A stretch of DNA of 64,000 bases. Origin: Candidatus Heimdallarchaeota archaeon (lineage in GTDB: Archaea; Asgardarchaeota; Heimdallarchaeia; Heimdallarchaeales; Heimdallarchaeaceae). This document shows positions 46,027 to 55,861 of this stretch, one piece after another (position 1 is the first letter of the stretch; each line of letters begins with the position of its first letter). The translations under genes were made by a program, and so were the position numbers. The stretch is taken from contig DAOVER010000014.1 in NCBI GenBank assembly GCA_030668875.1, forward strand, positions 1-64,000, written 5' to 3'. The notes below the pieces were generated by a model. It searched no databases, was not told where the DNA came from, and saw only the letters and a program-made list of their open reading frames with translations.

Positions 46027-47436
46027 TTGATGACGATGATGGTTGTAGAACACCTTTCAAAAGAAAAACATAATTCTTTAGATTGGAAGCAGAATACTGA
46101 CATTGTTACAATACAAGTATTTGAGATTAGTTTGAATGGAAACCAAGATCAACTCACAAATCTGTTAACAGAATTGAAGTCAAAAAACGTCATGTTCACT
46201 CTGAAAATAACAAAAAGCAACCTCTTTCTTTTGATTTATTCTTTGAACAATTCAAGAAACACCAACAAAGAAACTGGCTTGATAAACTATTTTGTGCAAA
46301 CTTATTCTCTCAAGGATACAGTTAATGCAGAGGAATTTTTCATTCAAAATGTGAAGAAAGTAGTTCAAAAGGATAATATTCTACAATTCTTTCAGGAAAA
46401 TGGAAAACAGTCTTATACACTAGCTTTTTTGCTTTCCTCAATAGATTCAGACTCAAATAGTTTTTCTAAGCGTTTTACTAATTTTACAACTAACCTTGTG
46501 AAAGCTGATATATTCTCAATAATTATTTCTTCTATCCCTTCTATTGACAGAACGGCATCAAAAAACTCAAAGTGGGCGTTAATGCTTCTTGCTCAAGATG
46601 ACAACCGTATTCAGATAGAAAAAAAGGAAGAAACATTTCATCGCTTCCTTAATGCGAATTCATCGAAACTAAATTGTAAATTGTCATATATAACAAAGAA
46701 AGAATTCGTGAGGCATAAAACAAATTTTAGATATCTTGTTCCTTGGCATTATCTTAAAGGTGAATTTACAGATAATGTTGAGATAAACAAATTGCTAAAA
46801 ATTGATCACCCCTCTCTTAATCCAGCAACAGGACATTGCACAAAAACACTTAGTAAAAACCAATCTCCTCCAGTTCAAGAAAAGCTAAAAACCAAGGAAG
46901 ATCAAGTGGTTAAACAACCCTTTCCTTCTGTCAAAGCTTCAAAATCTAACAAACACATTTCTAATCCAGTTTTTGCTAAAGTAGAGAAAAAATCATACAC
47001 AAAAAGAATAAAGAGGGACAACTACATGGTAAGTAATTTAGATGATATTTCAATTCCAATGCCAAAAACAGTGAATGTTGTTTTTGATCTAGAGTATTTA
47101 AAGGTAAGAATTAGTAAGATGTTTAAAGATTTCGAATTTAAAGAAACAGTGATTTTTGAGGATAATTTTGATCTGGTTCTTAGAAAAGGATCCTTTTACA
47201 TATTTACTAAATTCTATAAGGAGATTCTAAATCAAGCTGAAGCCTACAAAATTATTGAACATTTAGGTAGCATAGCTGGGTTAAGGAACCAATTTTTATG
47301 CATAATAGTAGCTGATAATATAGAAGAGAAATCTATGAAGATTCTAAATGAGTTCAATGTGCTTCATTTAACTTTAAGCGATGTTTTGCTTGAGGATACG
47401 CTTAAAAGCAAGATTTATAATACTATCTTAGCCTAG
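46027..47436 (+). CDS. Hypothetical protein
   Basis: 469-aa ORF; no confident family. Confidence 0.6.
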   Translation: MMTMMVVEHLSKEKHNSLDWKQNTDIVTIQVFEISLNGNQDQLTNLLTELKSKNVMFTLKITKSNLFLLIYSLNNSRNTNKETGLINYFVQTYSLKDTVNAEEFFIQNVKKVVQKDNILQFFQENGKQSYTLAFLLSSIDSDSNSFSKRFTNFTTNLVKADIFSIIISSIPSIDRTASKNSKWALMLLAQDDNRIQIEKKEETFHRFLNANSSKLNCKLSYITKKEFVRHKTNFRYLVPWHYLKGEFTDNVEINKLLKIDHPSLNPATGHCTKTLSKNQSPPVQEKLKTKEDQVVKQPFPSVKASKSNKHISNPVFAKVEKKSYTKRIKRDNYMVSNLDDISIPMPKTVNVVFDLEYLKVRISKMFKDFEFKETVIFEDNFDLVLRKGSFYIFTKFYKEILNQAEAYKIIEHLGSIAGLRNQFLCIIVADNIEEKSMKILNEFNVLHLTLSDVLLEDTLKSKIYNTILA

Positions 47437-47500
47437 AAAATAGACTGCTTTTCTACCCCCATTTGTTTATGATGCTGTATATAGTTTCTGTGGATAACAC

Positions 47501-47592
47501 AACTAGAAAAACTGGGGGAATGGCGGTTTCTTTCTTGTTGTCTTTTAGTATGTTCTTACTCTTCTAAGTATGACTTAATCGAGTGATGAACA
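47501..47592 (+). repeat. Conserved leader repeat upstream of micropeptide 6
   Basis: ACTAGAAAAACT..GGTTTCTTTCTTGTTGTCTTTTAGTATGTTCTTACTCTTCTAAGTATGACTTAATCGAGTGATGAACA. Confidence 0.75.
47520..47567 (+). CDS. Possible hydrophobic mini-ORF in leader 6: MAVSFLLSFSMFLLF
   Basis: ATG-initiated 15-codon frame equivalent to other leaders. Confidence 0.25.
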   Translation: MAVSFLLSFSMFLLF

Positions 47593-47664
47593 ATGATGAA
47601 ACAAGTATATGACCCCGAACCTGGCGACGATGATATAGGACCACCATTGTGGTTTCCTAATTAA
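47593..47664 (+). CDS. Micropeptide 6: MMKQVYDPEPGDDDIGPPLWFPN
   Basis: Same family as the five copies 42 kb away; SD-like GAGTGATGAACA. Confidence 0.8.
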   Translation: MMKQVYDPEPGDDDIGPPLWFPN

Positions 47665-47731
47665 TTTTTTTTCTTAATCTATTTTTGATAGATAGTTTAT
47701 ATCAAAGATTCCTAATTATTTATTACCCTAG

Positions 47732-47754
47732 TTTATATATGAAATGTCGGATTA
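47732..47754 (+). promoter_or_regulatory. Putative TATA-type promoter of TPR paralogue 3
   Basis: TTTATATATGAAATGTCGGATTA, aligned with promoters of paralogues 1 and 2. Confidence 0.5.
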
Positions 47755-47825
47755 ATTTATAGATAACTGTAGCACATGTGCATTGAAACAAAATAATTGT
47801 GTAATAAATCAGTTTTCAAGGAAGT

Positions 47826-49414
47826 TTGGTGAGTGTTGTGTTGGATCCTAATCTATGGAATAAAGTCAAATTAGTTAAAACAAAGGAAGATTTAAGATGT
47901 TTTATTGATGTCTTGAGAATTATTGCAGCTAATGAAAAATCAGAAGAAGTAAGAGAGCTCATTAATGAAACGATTAAGAAATCTCTAGAAATTGAGGATG
48001 GTATTTCTCGTATTCATCTGTACAAATTGGAAATAAAGCAGGTTTTTCATCAAATTACAGAATTACCTAAAGCTGAGAAAAAACTAAAAGAAATGAAAAA
48101 CAGTCAATTGAGCGAAATTACAAAGATGGTTTAATTCTTAGCCTTTCAATTGAATGGGGAATTGAAAAACTAAAGGGAAACAAGGAGGATAGTAAAAGAG
48201 CCATTACTCAATGCATGACTCTGTTAGAAAACAATAATGCACGCGATGAATATATCTATCATATTTGCAGATACATTTATGCAACTGAACAGTGGATAGA
48301 AGAACACAACTACCAATGTTCAAGCATCCTTGAGGAGCTTATTCCTTATTTTCATCGAAAAGGTTTCCACAGAAGCATTGCACAAATTCTAGGAATATTG
48401 TCAATTATATATCAACACACTCAAAATGAAGCAAAAGCAAGTTATATAAGCGAACAGTTATTTAGCAATAAATATCAAATTAATCAACAGTCTGATGATT
48501 TCCAAGTAATATCTTATTATTTGGCTGGTGTAGGGAAATTATTAGGTCACAATTTGAAACAAGCAGAGAATCTGTTTAATGAATCTTATGTCTTGTTAAA
48601 TAAACAACTACAGCAGAGTAGTTACTACTCTTATTATTACATTAGATTGTTATCGCATATGGCGACTGTTCAAGCTCTGCAAGGTAAAATTGCTCTTTCA
48701 TATGGAAATATTGGGAAAATTGAAAAATTACTTGAAGATGATTTCTTTTCAAAAAATATGGAACCATATAGCAAGAAACAAGTTCCACACTCTTTGAATT
48801 TAGTCAAATTCTATGTAAAATCGCGGTTTTATGGCTTTAAAACAGAGAACATTCAACAACTTATAGGACAGATATGTAGAGGAATTGAAGGTAATTATAG
48901 TGATTCAATCCTTCTCAGTGAATTCATTCTGAATGCAGAATTAAATAAAAAACTGCTAGAAAAACTAATTGAATCAAATAATGCAAGCTTACTACGAATT
49001 AAACACATCATAGAATATATGTTACTAAAATCACAGAACAATAATGAAGATGTTGTCGATTCTTATACAAATGCTCTGAATAGAAAATTGAAGACTAAAA
49101 GGATTACATTTATTGAACGAGCATTTGCTAAACTTCTACTTGCTCAAGAACTCTTTAATAGGTAAAAATATTCAGAAATCACCCCTCTATTGAAGAAATA
49201 CGAGAGCAGGCTACAGCGAATTGAAGTCTTGGAAATGCGGGTTTTTATGGAAGCTTTCATCCAAGTAGGAGCGTATAAGAACGGAGATCCTCTTGGTCCA
49301 GCTTTACAGTATATGGCAATAAAGAAATGTAGAGATTATGGGTTCTCTAGATTGGAAAACAAACTGCTAGATTACTTACAACTACAGCGAAAGGAGATTA
49401 CAAGAACAATATAG
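47826..49414 (+). pseudogene. TPR-like paralogue 3, disrupted by one frameshift (~48100-48120) and one in-frame stop (49163-49165)
   Basis: Three ORF fragments (47826-48134, 48215-49165, 49190-49414) align end to end with paralogue 2; fragments 2 and 3 share a frame. Confidence 0.8.
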
Positions 49415-49666
49415 AACTCAGGTGAGGGGTTCTTATGCTATTTGGAGGTTTTTTGTTTGTCAAAACTCTTCAAGTTACACTGAAATTTTTCTTGAATTGG
49501 TTAGACCTTAGCAGAGTGAGTATAGACACCTTGCGATGATCTCTAAGAAATACTCTCAACTAGCTCTTGTCTAAGGCGACAGGGGAACAACAACTCATCA
49601 TAAATCCTATAAATATAGCATTTAAATTTTCTTTGAGAATCGTCTAATAAATTCACTACAAGGTTA

Positions 49667-50104
49667 TTGTATTACAGAAGATTATCAGTCATGAAGAAAA
49701 GAGTTGTTATTATGGAGGCAAAATCTAAGCTAATAACATCGTATATTGCTAGTATTGTTAAGAAATACTTGCCGAAAAACGAGGAAATTATCCACAGCGG
49801 CTTATTCCTGTTGTCTACGAGAGAAGAACAATTAAAAATTCCAGATTGGTATTATAACGGATATTCAGTAATTTCAGAAACTGTATCCAGTTATCTCCAA
49901 ACTCTTTGCATTGATAAGGCTCTTACATTCACAAATGATGGAATGTACTTGTTTAGAGATGATCAAAATACAATTTCAAGTGAAGACATAGAAAAGGCTG
50001 TTTCTACTGTCAATAATATGCTACCTGATTATGAATCAGGAATAAAAATAGTAAAAGAAGCAAATAGAGAGTTTCAATTGAAACATATTGGCGCTGTAAG
50101 ATAA
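49667..50104 (+). CDS. Hypothetical protein (start possibly 49691)
   Basis: 145-aa ORF. Confidence 0.5.
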   Translation: MYYRRLSVMKKRVVIMEAKSKLITSYIASIVKKYLPKNEEIIHSGLFLLSTREEQLKIPDWYYNGYSVISETVSSYLQTLCIDKALTFTNDGMYLFRDDQNTISSEDIEKAVSTVNNMLPDYESGIKIVKEANREFQLKHIGAVR

Positions 50105-50108
50105 TCTC

Positions 50109-51485
50109 CTAGTATGATGTTAAGGAAACATCTCTTTCTTTATCTTCTTCGCTTGGTCGAATTTTTTTCCATATATCAGAGATGATTTTTGATTCATCTG
50201 GATGGGCATAGACTCTCACCAGCGTGAACAATGAACGATATGCTCTTGGGCCTGAGAACGTTGTAATGTATGTTGTTGTATTAAGGGCCTCATTTAATGT
50301 AAAAGAACTACTTCCTGAACGTATACGATCGTGAGGGTCATATATATAAATATTTGAAGCCTGAAATTCTTGTTCGTTTATAGTTGAGAGTTTGTATGTG
50401 GAATCTATCTTCATTTTGTTTTCAAGAGTGATGTTATTATCCTTACAGTGTTGGTTGATTCTCTTAATAAATGACTCTTGAGCGGTTAGATTACACAACC
50501 CTTCCACATTAATTCCTAGATTTTCAGCTGTAGATTCATCAATTATTTTTTCCCAAACCGATTTATAGAGCCGTCTATCGAACAAATCCTTGGCTAGTGA
50601 CTTTGCTTTCTTGAGTTCATCTGAATCCTTTGAAAAGAGTTCTCCAAGTAGTGTATATTCATTTAGATAAGTATATTCTGCTAAATCATTAGTTCTCTCT
50701 ATAAGATTCAGTGGATCACAGGCTTCTCCTAGCATCTCATGAATTGTAATATCAGCTGCTCTTGCTGTTTTATGAAAATAGACATTTTTGTATTCGAAAA
50801 ACCTACCAATCAGTGATGAGTAAATATCATCTAGACATTTCCAATTATAATGAATTGCATCTTTATCAAGATGTTTTCTGATTGTAGTGTTATTAATAAT
50901 CCTATTTACTGCAATTATTCCAAAATGCAATGTTCCTGCAAAAAATGAATCTCTTAACATAAAATCTAATCGATCAGCACCTAAAGCTCCTTGAAGTAAG
51001 GGATGTAAAAGATAGTTTTCACCATTCCAAACCTCCATTAGCTCTTTTGGATTCATGAATTCTTCAATAATCGGAAGAAGAAATTCTGACATGACCATTT
51101 TGTCACGGTGAACGTCGTGACCATGAGGTGCTTTTGGATATACTCTCTTAAAAACTACATCATCGTAAGTGTGGCTAAATGGACCATGACCTATATCGTG
51201 AAGTAATCCAGCTAAACGTGCTAACTGAACTTTTTCAACAACGTCATCGTCCTCTCTAAAAACTTCCTCCGCATAACGGCCAGCTAAGTGCATAACACCA
51301 ACACTGTGAGTAAATCTAGTATGAACGGCAGAAGGGTATACTTGACGAACTCCTGATAATTGGCTAATCCATCTTAATCTTTGAAAAATAGGTGTGTCAA
51401 CAATTTTATTTTCTAAGACGGTCATTCGTATTTCATCATAAATTGGGTCTCTAATTGTGCGAACGAAGTTTAGAACGTCCTTCAT
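50109..51485 (-). CDS. HD-domain phosphohydrolase (SAMHD1/dNTPase-like)
   Basis: VHTRFTHSVGVMHLAGRYAEEV; LAGLLHDIGHGPFSHTYD. Confidence 0.92.
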   Translation of the reverse strand: MKDVLNFVRTIRDPIYDEIRMTVLENKIVDTPIFQRLRWISQLSGVRQVYPSAVHTRFTHSVGVMHLAGRYAEEVFREDDDVVEKVQLARLAGLLHDIGHGPFSHTYDDVVFKRVYPKAPHGHDVHRDKMVMSEFLLPIIEEFMNPKELMEVWNGENYLLHPLLQGALGADRLDFMLRDSFFAGTLHFGIIAVNRIINNTTIRKHLDKDAIHYNWKCLDDIYSSLIGRFFEYKNVYFHKTARAADITIHEMLGEACDPLNLIERTNDLAEYTYLNEYTLLGELFSKDSDELKKAKSLAKDLFDRRLYKSVWEKIIDESTAENLGINVEGLCNLTAQESFIKRINQHCKDNNITLENKMKIDSTYKLSTINEQEFQASNIYIYDPHDRIRSGSSSFTLNEALNTTTYITTFSGPRAYRSLFTLVRVYAHPDESKIISDIWKKIRPSEEDKERDVSLTSY

Positions 51486-51628
51486 ATCAATTCCTCTTTG
51501 TTTATCTATTTGATATTACAACCTTTTAATCTTTTTCCTCTTAACTAAATTCACGACAAAAAACATTTTAGGGCTTCTAATGGGAGAAAAGGCGTATAAT
51601 TTGTCCTTTTTTATTTGTAAAAAAACAG

Positions 51629-51705
51629 TGGTGGACCGACCGGGATTTGAACCCGGGGCCTCTTCGTTGCGAACGAAGCGATCTTCCAGACTGATCTACC
51701 GACCC
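51629..51705 (-). tRNA. tRNA-Ala (anticodon CGC), CCA encoded
   Basis: RC: GGGTCGG..GATC..GATC..CTTCG-TTCGCAA-CGAAG..CCGGGTTCAAATCCCGG..TCGGTCC-A-CCA. Confidence 0.9.
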
Positions 51706-51821
51706 AATCTTTTACATATTTTTTCTGTGATTGAACCTGAAACTTCAAGGTGTCTAACTATGGATTCTACTGTGGATCACTGTTTATCCTATAAGAAAAA
51801 GAAAAGATAAGGTAAGTAAAA

Positions 51822-52235
51822 CTAAGAAGCCGGTTTGACTCTCATGATTTTTCTTTTACCGATGGCATTCCAGTATTCAACTTCCGCCCCTTCTGTGAGT
51901 AATTTTTTCAGTTCCTCTTCACTTGGAAATGCAGCTTCGAATGTATCGTATGTTTCAAGATCCATTAATTGAACGCTATCATCCCCCATAGAGATAACTT
52001 GTGCGTTTCTTTTGTCAATAATTGGGGATTGTAATTTCGTATCGCCCGGAATAGAAATTTCAGTTTTACTACCAGTAAAAATGTTCTCAATCTTCATTCT
52101 GCACTTAGCATGTCCGTGTTTTCCTGTTTTTGATTTTTCGATTCCACGAACTAAATAAACCTCGTTGTTTTGAATTATATAGTTGCCTTCTTTAACCTGA
52201 CCAGCTTTAACTGGAGTAATATCTTGTTCTGACAT
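51822..52235 (-). CDS. eif5a: Translation initiation factor aIF5A
   Basis: KVKAGQVKEGNYIIQ..; KSKTGKHGHAKCRMKIENIFTGSK hypusine loop. Confidence 0.95.
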   Translation of the reverse strand: MSEQDITPVKAGQVKEGNYIIQNNEVYLVRGIEKSKTGKHGHAKCRMKIENIFTGSKTEISIPGDTKLQSPIIDKRNAQVISMGDDSVQLMDLETYDTFEAAFPSEEELKKLLTEGAEVEYWNAIGKRKIMRVKPAS

Positions 52236-52461
52236 GTTATTCTCCTCTTCTTTATTTAATTTTGGTAGCTGTTCGAAATATTGATTTTATACACTACACA
52301 TTAGGGAGTACCACATATAAGTGGTTGTTAATCATGTTTATTTCAATATTTTTAAAGGATTTTGGTTTTCTTCTATGAATAATATTGATTTATAAGGATT
52401 TTTTTAATTTAAATGGAACTAGCACATTAAGAAAAATTAAATTGAATAAAAAAAGATGTAG

Positions 52462-52905
52462 TCATCTTTGAGGTTTAGCTTTACGACCAGTTACTAACTG
52501 ACTAACCGCAATTCCATTAATATGTGTAACTTGCCATTTAACACCTGGAATGTCTCCCATAGCTCCCTTTTGAGCACCTCCAATACTGCATACAAGAACT
52601 TCATCATGTTCATCTATGTATAGAAGCCCTCCGTCATGAGGAACAAAAGCTCCAACCTGTTTGCCATTTTTAGTTAATCTTACTCTGACACATTTTCGTA
52701 ATGCAGAGTTTGGTTGCTTACTTTCTACACCGTATTTCTCTACAACGATTCCTCTTGCAGCGGGACTACCTTCGAGGGGATCTGTCTTCTTATCTAATCT
52801 TAACATTCTTCGTTTGTAATGAATATCTTTCCAGCGAAAATGCTTTCTCTTATTTGATAGTTTTCGAGCAGCAAATTCTCCTTTTGGACTCTTTGATCCA
52901 GTCAT
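52462..52905 (-). CDS. rps12: Ribosomal protein uS12
   Basis: [41 protein letters not shown]. Confidence 0.96.
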   Translation of the reverse strand: MTGSKSPKGEFAARKLSNKRKHFRWKDIHYKRRMLRLDKKTDPLEGSPAARGIVVEKYGVESKQPNSALRKCVRVRLTKNGKQVGAFVPHDGGLLYIDEHDEVLVCSIGGAQKGAMGDIPGVKWQVTHINGIAVSQLVTGRKAKPQR

Positions 52906-53074
52906 TTTAAATCACGTATTTTATAGATTCTATTACCCTTAAATTATCTTAAAGCTATTAGTCAGTCATTCCTCATATGCTTTTAATAAAAACCTTCTGT
53001 TCTTTTACTACTACGTGACAAGAAAGAACATTGAGGAAAAAATAAGAAAGAAAAAATATGTGCAAAAAGACTTT

Positions 53075-55861
53075 CTAATCCTTTTTCTCTTTGCTAAATT
53101 CTCTGTAATTCGAGCTCATGGTTAAATCAACAATACCTGTTCCCAGAGCAATGGTTTGACCAACGATAACATTTTCTGTGATGCCTTCTAGAGGATCATA
53201 CTCACCTCGAATTGCAGCATCCAAAAGATGTTTTACAGTTACTTCAAAAGCAGCTCTTGCAAAAACCGAACTTTTCTTTCCAGAAACACCATGACGACCA
53301 ATTTGTAATATTTCACCAGTGTGAGTCATTAAATCAGCAACTAGCATTACGTGACGTTTATCGACATCCAATCCTTGTTCTTTCATAACAGATAGTGATT
53401 CTTTAACTAATGCATTTCTTGAAGCTTCAATACCAAGTGTTTCTGCAATTTGATTTATATCTGTTGTATAACATCTTGTAGGATCTACACCAGGAATACG
53501 AAGCAGTTCGCTGAAATTACTTCCTTCACTTTGCAAGAAATATTTTCCTTTTCTGTCTTTCATCACAACAACACGAGAGACGTTTTTTATCCCCTTTATT
53601 GGTATTTCACGAACTTTTTCAGCAAGCTTAGGTAAATCAGAAAATTTCAACTCTTTAAGGGGCGAGATAATAATTGTATTCGTTTCTTCTGGGTCAATTT
53701 CAACTTTACATTCTTTTCGTCGCAATTGTATTTTCTTAACAACTGTTTGAGGTTCAATTCCTTTATCTTTTAAGAGTATTTCATCTAATCTGATTCTTAT
53801 TGTTCCTTCTGAAAAACTATGAATGATACTTTGAGCAATTTTGTTGACAGTTGTAAGTTCGATTCTTCTAGAAACCTGTTTTGCTAATTCTTCCTCTTTC
53901 TCAGTGTGTTGGTCAAGATAGATTAACATTGTTGGAGTGCTTGGATTTTTTCTGGCATCGAGAATTTCAATAAGACGTGGTAATCCTCGTAAAACAGACA
54001 TCTCTGCAACACCCGAATAATGGAATGTTTGAAGAGTATTATGAGTGATTAATCCTTCTGCAGTCATAAATGTCTCTAACTCTGATACAGCGAAATCGTA
54101 AACATAATCTGTTGGAGAGTTAATAGCCTCAAGTTTTACTATTTCATCCCAGATAACATCACTATTATACACACGTTCTAAGATTTTGATTTTATCAGAG
54201 ATATCAATTTTCATTTCATTAGCTTTTTGCTTGAACATACCAATATATCTACCGCAGGTACGACGACCAATAAGCTGTTTCGTAGTAAATTTCTTTGTCA
54301 AGCGAGAGGGGATCTTAAGCAGTACTTGTAATTCATCAAATAGAGTGCCAATACCAGGAATCATATCTAATAAATCATATGTTATACCACCATTCGTTAT
54401 TCGTTCCTCTTCAATCTCTGCTAGTTTATAGAGTGCTTCTTTTTTATAGGGTATTTCAGCACCAATTAAATCTCTGAATTCTGGAGCATATCTTGCTGGA
54501 ATAGCAAGTGTATATTCTACATTCTTCTCTGATTTTGTTGTAAAAATCCCTAACCGGGATAAAAGAAGGCATATTCCATCCCTCAATCTTTTTGATTTTG
54601 AGCTAGCTCTAATCATTCCACGTTCAACACTAATGTTACCATCGCCATCAAAATATCCTCTAAGAATGCTACCAATAAAGTTAGGATTAGTGTTGAGTAT
54701 CCAAGTAGGAGCAAATTTTGTTTCAGAAGTCCTTCCACACATCCTTTCAAAGAGTTTTGAAAGAAGGGTTGAATGTAGGTGTGTTGTTATACTTGCTCCA
54801 TATTCACCTTCTTTTTCTGTAGTATGATGGTTTATTCCCAAGGATTCTGCATATTCAATAGCATGCTCTCTATATTCTTCAAATTTATTCGTAATAGCAA
54901 TAGTTGTACCTGTATTATTCCCTTCAGCCAAATATGCGCCAATAAACCAACCAAAAGTCTCATTAAGTTCAAATTTTTCTGGAATCTTTGTATGAGCACT
55001 GTGATGAACTTTGGGGTAAACATATCCAGACTCCAATGTTTCATCTTTATTAGTTTTTAAAGCTACCCTCAAACCATCTTCTTTCACTGGTACAGTATAC
55101 GATTTACCATATCCTTTATGACAATTAGTACCTAAAGAAGCTGCTATCGCAATTTCAGTGCCATACCAAACTTCGTTTTTAGGTAGATATTGTTCTAAAG
55201 ATAGAAAGGTCATTGGATTATGTGCTGGTAAAGATGCAACTACCGGAATTCTATCACCAATTCTCAAATCCCGTCCTTGAATAGGAACAATTTCATTACT
55301 TTTACGTATAACAAAGGAGTGTGCAAAAGTCGCGACTATTTTTCTCCCGCTTCGTGTTGCTATTTGAAGCAATTCACCATTAGGTAAGTGTCTGCTGACT
55401 TGTAATAATTTTTGCCAGTTAATTGTTTCATTTTTCCCTAATCCGGGAACATAAACTTCTATGTTAGGCGGAATATCACACACTATACTTTCGATATAGT
55501 CATCAAGCTCGTAAGCATCATGTTGTTCAATTAATTCATCAACAAACTCACCAATTTTAACAACATCTGTTTTATCACCAATTTTAACAACTACTAATTC
55601 GTTACCTGTTAAACTCATCTGTGTTCCCGGTTCTCCAATAGATTGGGCAGCGACTGTTCCTACCGCACTGCCCGGGTCTATTTGAGCAAACTCATAACTG
55701 TTAATAATTTCTGTAATTATCTCTTCAAGTTGATTTTTCCTTACTCTCTTACCCTTTAACTCCTTTCTTAACACTTCAACAATTGAATCTGGAACAAGTT
55801 TCTTCTTCAAAAATATATTCAAACGATTTTCAATTTGGTCTTTATCAAGTATTTGTGCCAT
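53075..55861 (-). CDS. rpoA2: RNA polymerase subunit A'' (Rpb1 C-terminal part) containing an intein
   Basis: GTVAAQSIGEPGTQM / TLQTFHYSGVAEMSVLRGLPRLIEILDARKNPS exteins. Confidence 0.95.
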   Translation of the reverse strand: MAQILDKDQIENRLNIFLKKKLVPDSIVEVLRKELKGKRVRKNQLEEIITEIINSYEFAQIDPGSAVGTVAAQSIGEPGTQMSLTGNELVVVKIGDKTDVVKIGEFVDELIEQHDAYELDDYIESIVCDIPPNIEVYVPGLGKNETINWQKLLQVSRHLPNGELLQIATRSGRKIVATFAHSFVIRKSNEIVPIQGRDLRIGDRIPVVASLPAHNPMTFLSLEQYLPKNEVWYGTEIAIAASLGTNCHKGYGKSYTVPVKEDGLRVALKTNKDETLESGYVYPKVHHSAHTKIPEKFELNETFGWFIGAYLAEGNNTGTTIAITNKFEEYREHAIEYAESLGINHHTTEKEGEYGASITTHLHSTLLSKLFERMCGRTSETKFAPTWILNTNPNFIGSILRGYFDGDGNISVERGMIRASSKSKRLRDGICLLLSRLGIFTTKSEKNVEYTLAIPARYAPEFRDLIGAEIPYKKEALYKLAEIEEERITNGGITYDLLDMIPGIGTLFDELQVLLKIPSRLTKKFTTKQLIGRRTCGRYIGMFKQKANEMKIDISDKIKILERVYNSDVIWDEIVKLEAINSPTDYVYDFAVSELETFMTAEGLITHNTLQTFHYSGVAEMSVLRGLPRLIEILDARKNPSTPTMLIYLDQHTEKEEELAKQVSRRIELTTVNKIAQSIIHSFSEGTIRIRLDEILLKDKGIEPQTVVKKIQLRRKECKVEIDPEETNTIIISPLKELKFSDLPKLAEKVREIPIKGIKNVSRVVVMKDRKGKYFLQSEGSNFSELLRIPGVDPTRCYTTDINQIAETLGIEASRNALVKESLSVMKEQGLDVDKRHVMLVADLMTHTGEILQIGRHGVSGKKSSVFARAAFEVTVKHLLDAAIRGEYDPLEGITENVIVGQTIALGTGIVDLTMSSNYREFSKEKKD
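54038..55615 (-). mobile_element. RpoA'' intein (526 aa) with LAGLIDADG-type homing endonuclease
   Basis: N-terminal splice block SLTGNELVVVKIGD, C-terminal VYDFAVSELETFMTAEGLITHN|T; endonuclease motifs WFIGAYLAEGN and LRGYFDGDGNIS. Confidence 0.93.

Noticed and set aside
51580-51810. 76-aa ORF on plus strand
   Set aside because: Overlaps tRNA-Ala; RPGFEPGA-type translation is a known tRNA artefact
53450-55060. Several short ORFs opposite rpoA2/intein
   Set aside because: Antisense to well-supported RpoA2 and intein coding sequence
54038-55615. Treating the RpoA2 internal region as a lineage-specific domain insertion
   Set aside because: Splice-block termini (SLTGNELVV / LITHN-T) and paired LAGLIDADG motifs fit an intein better
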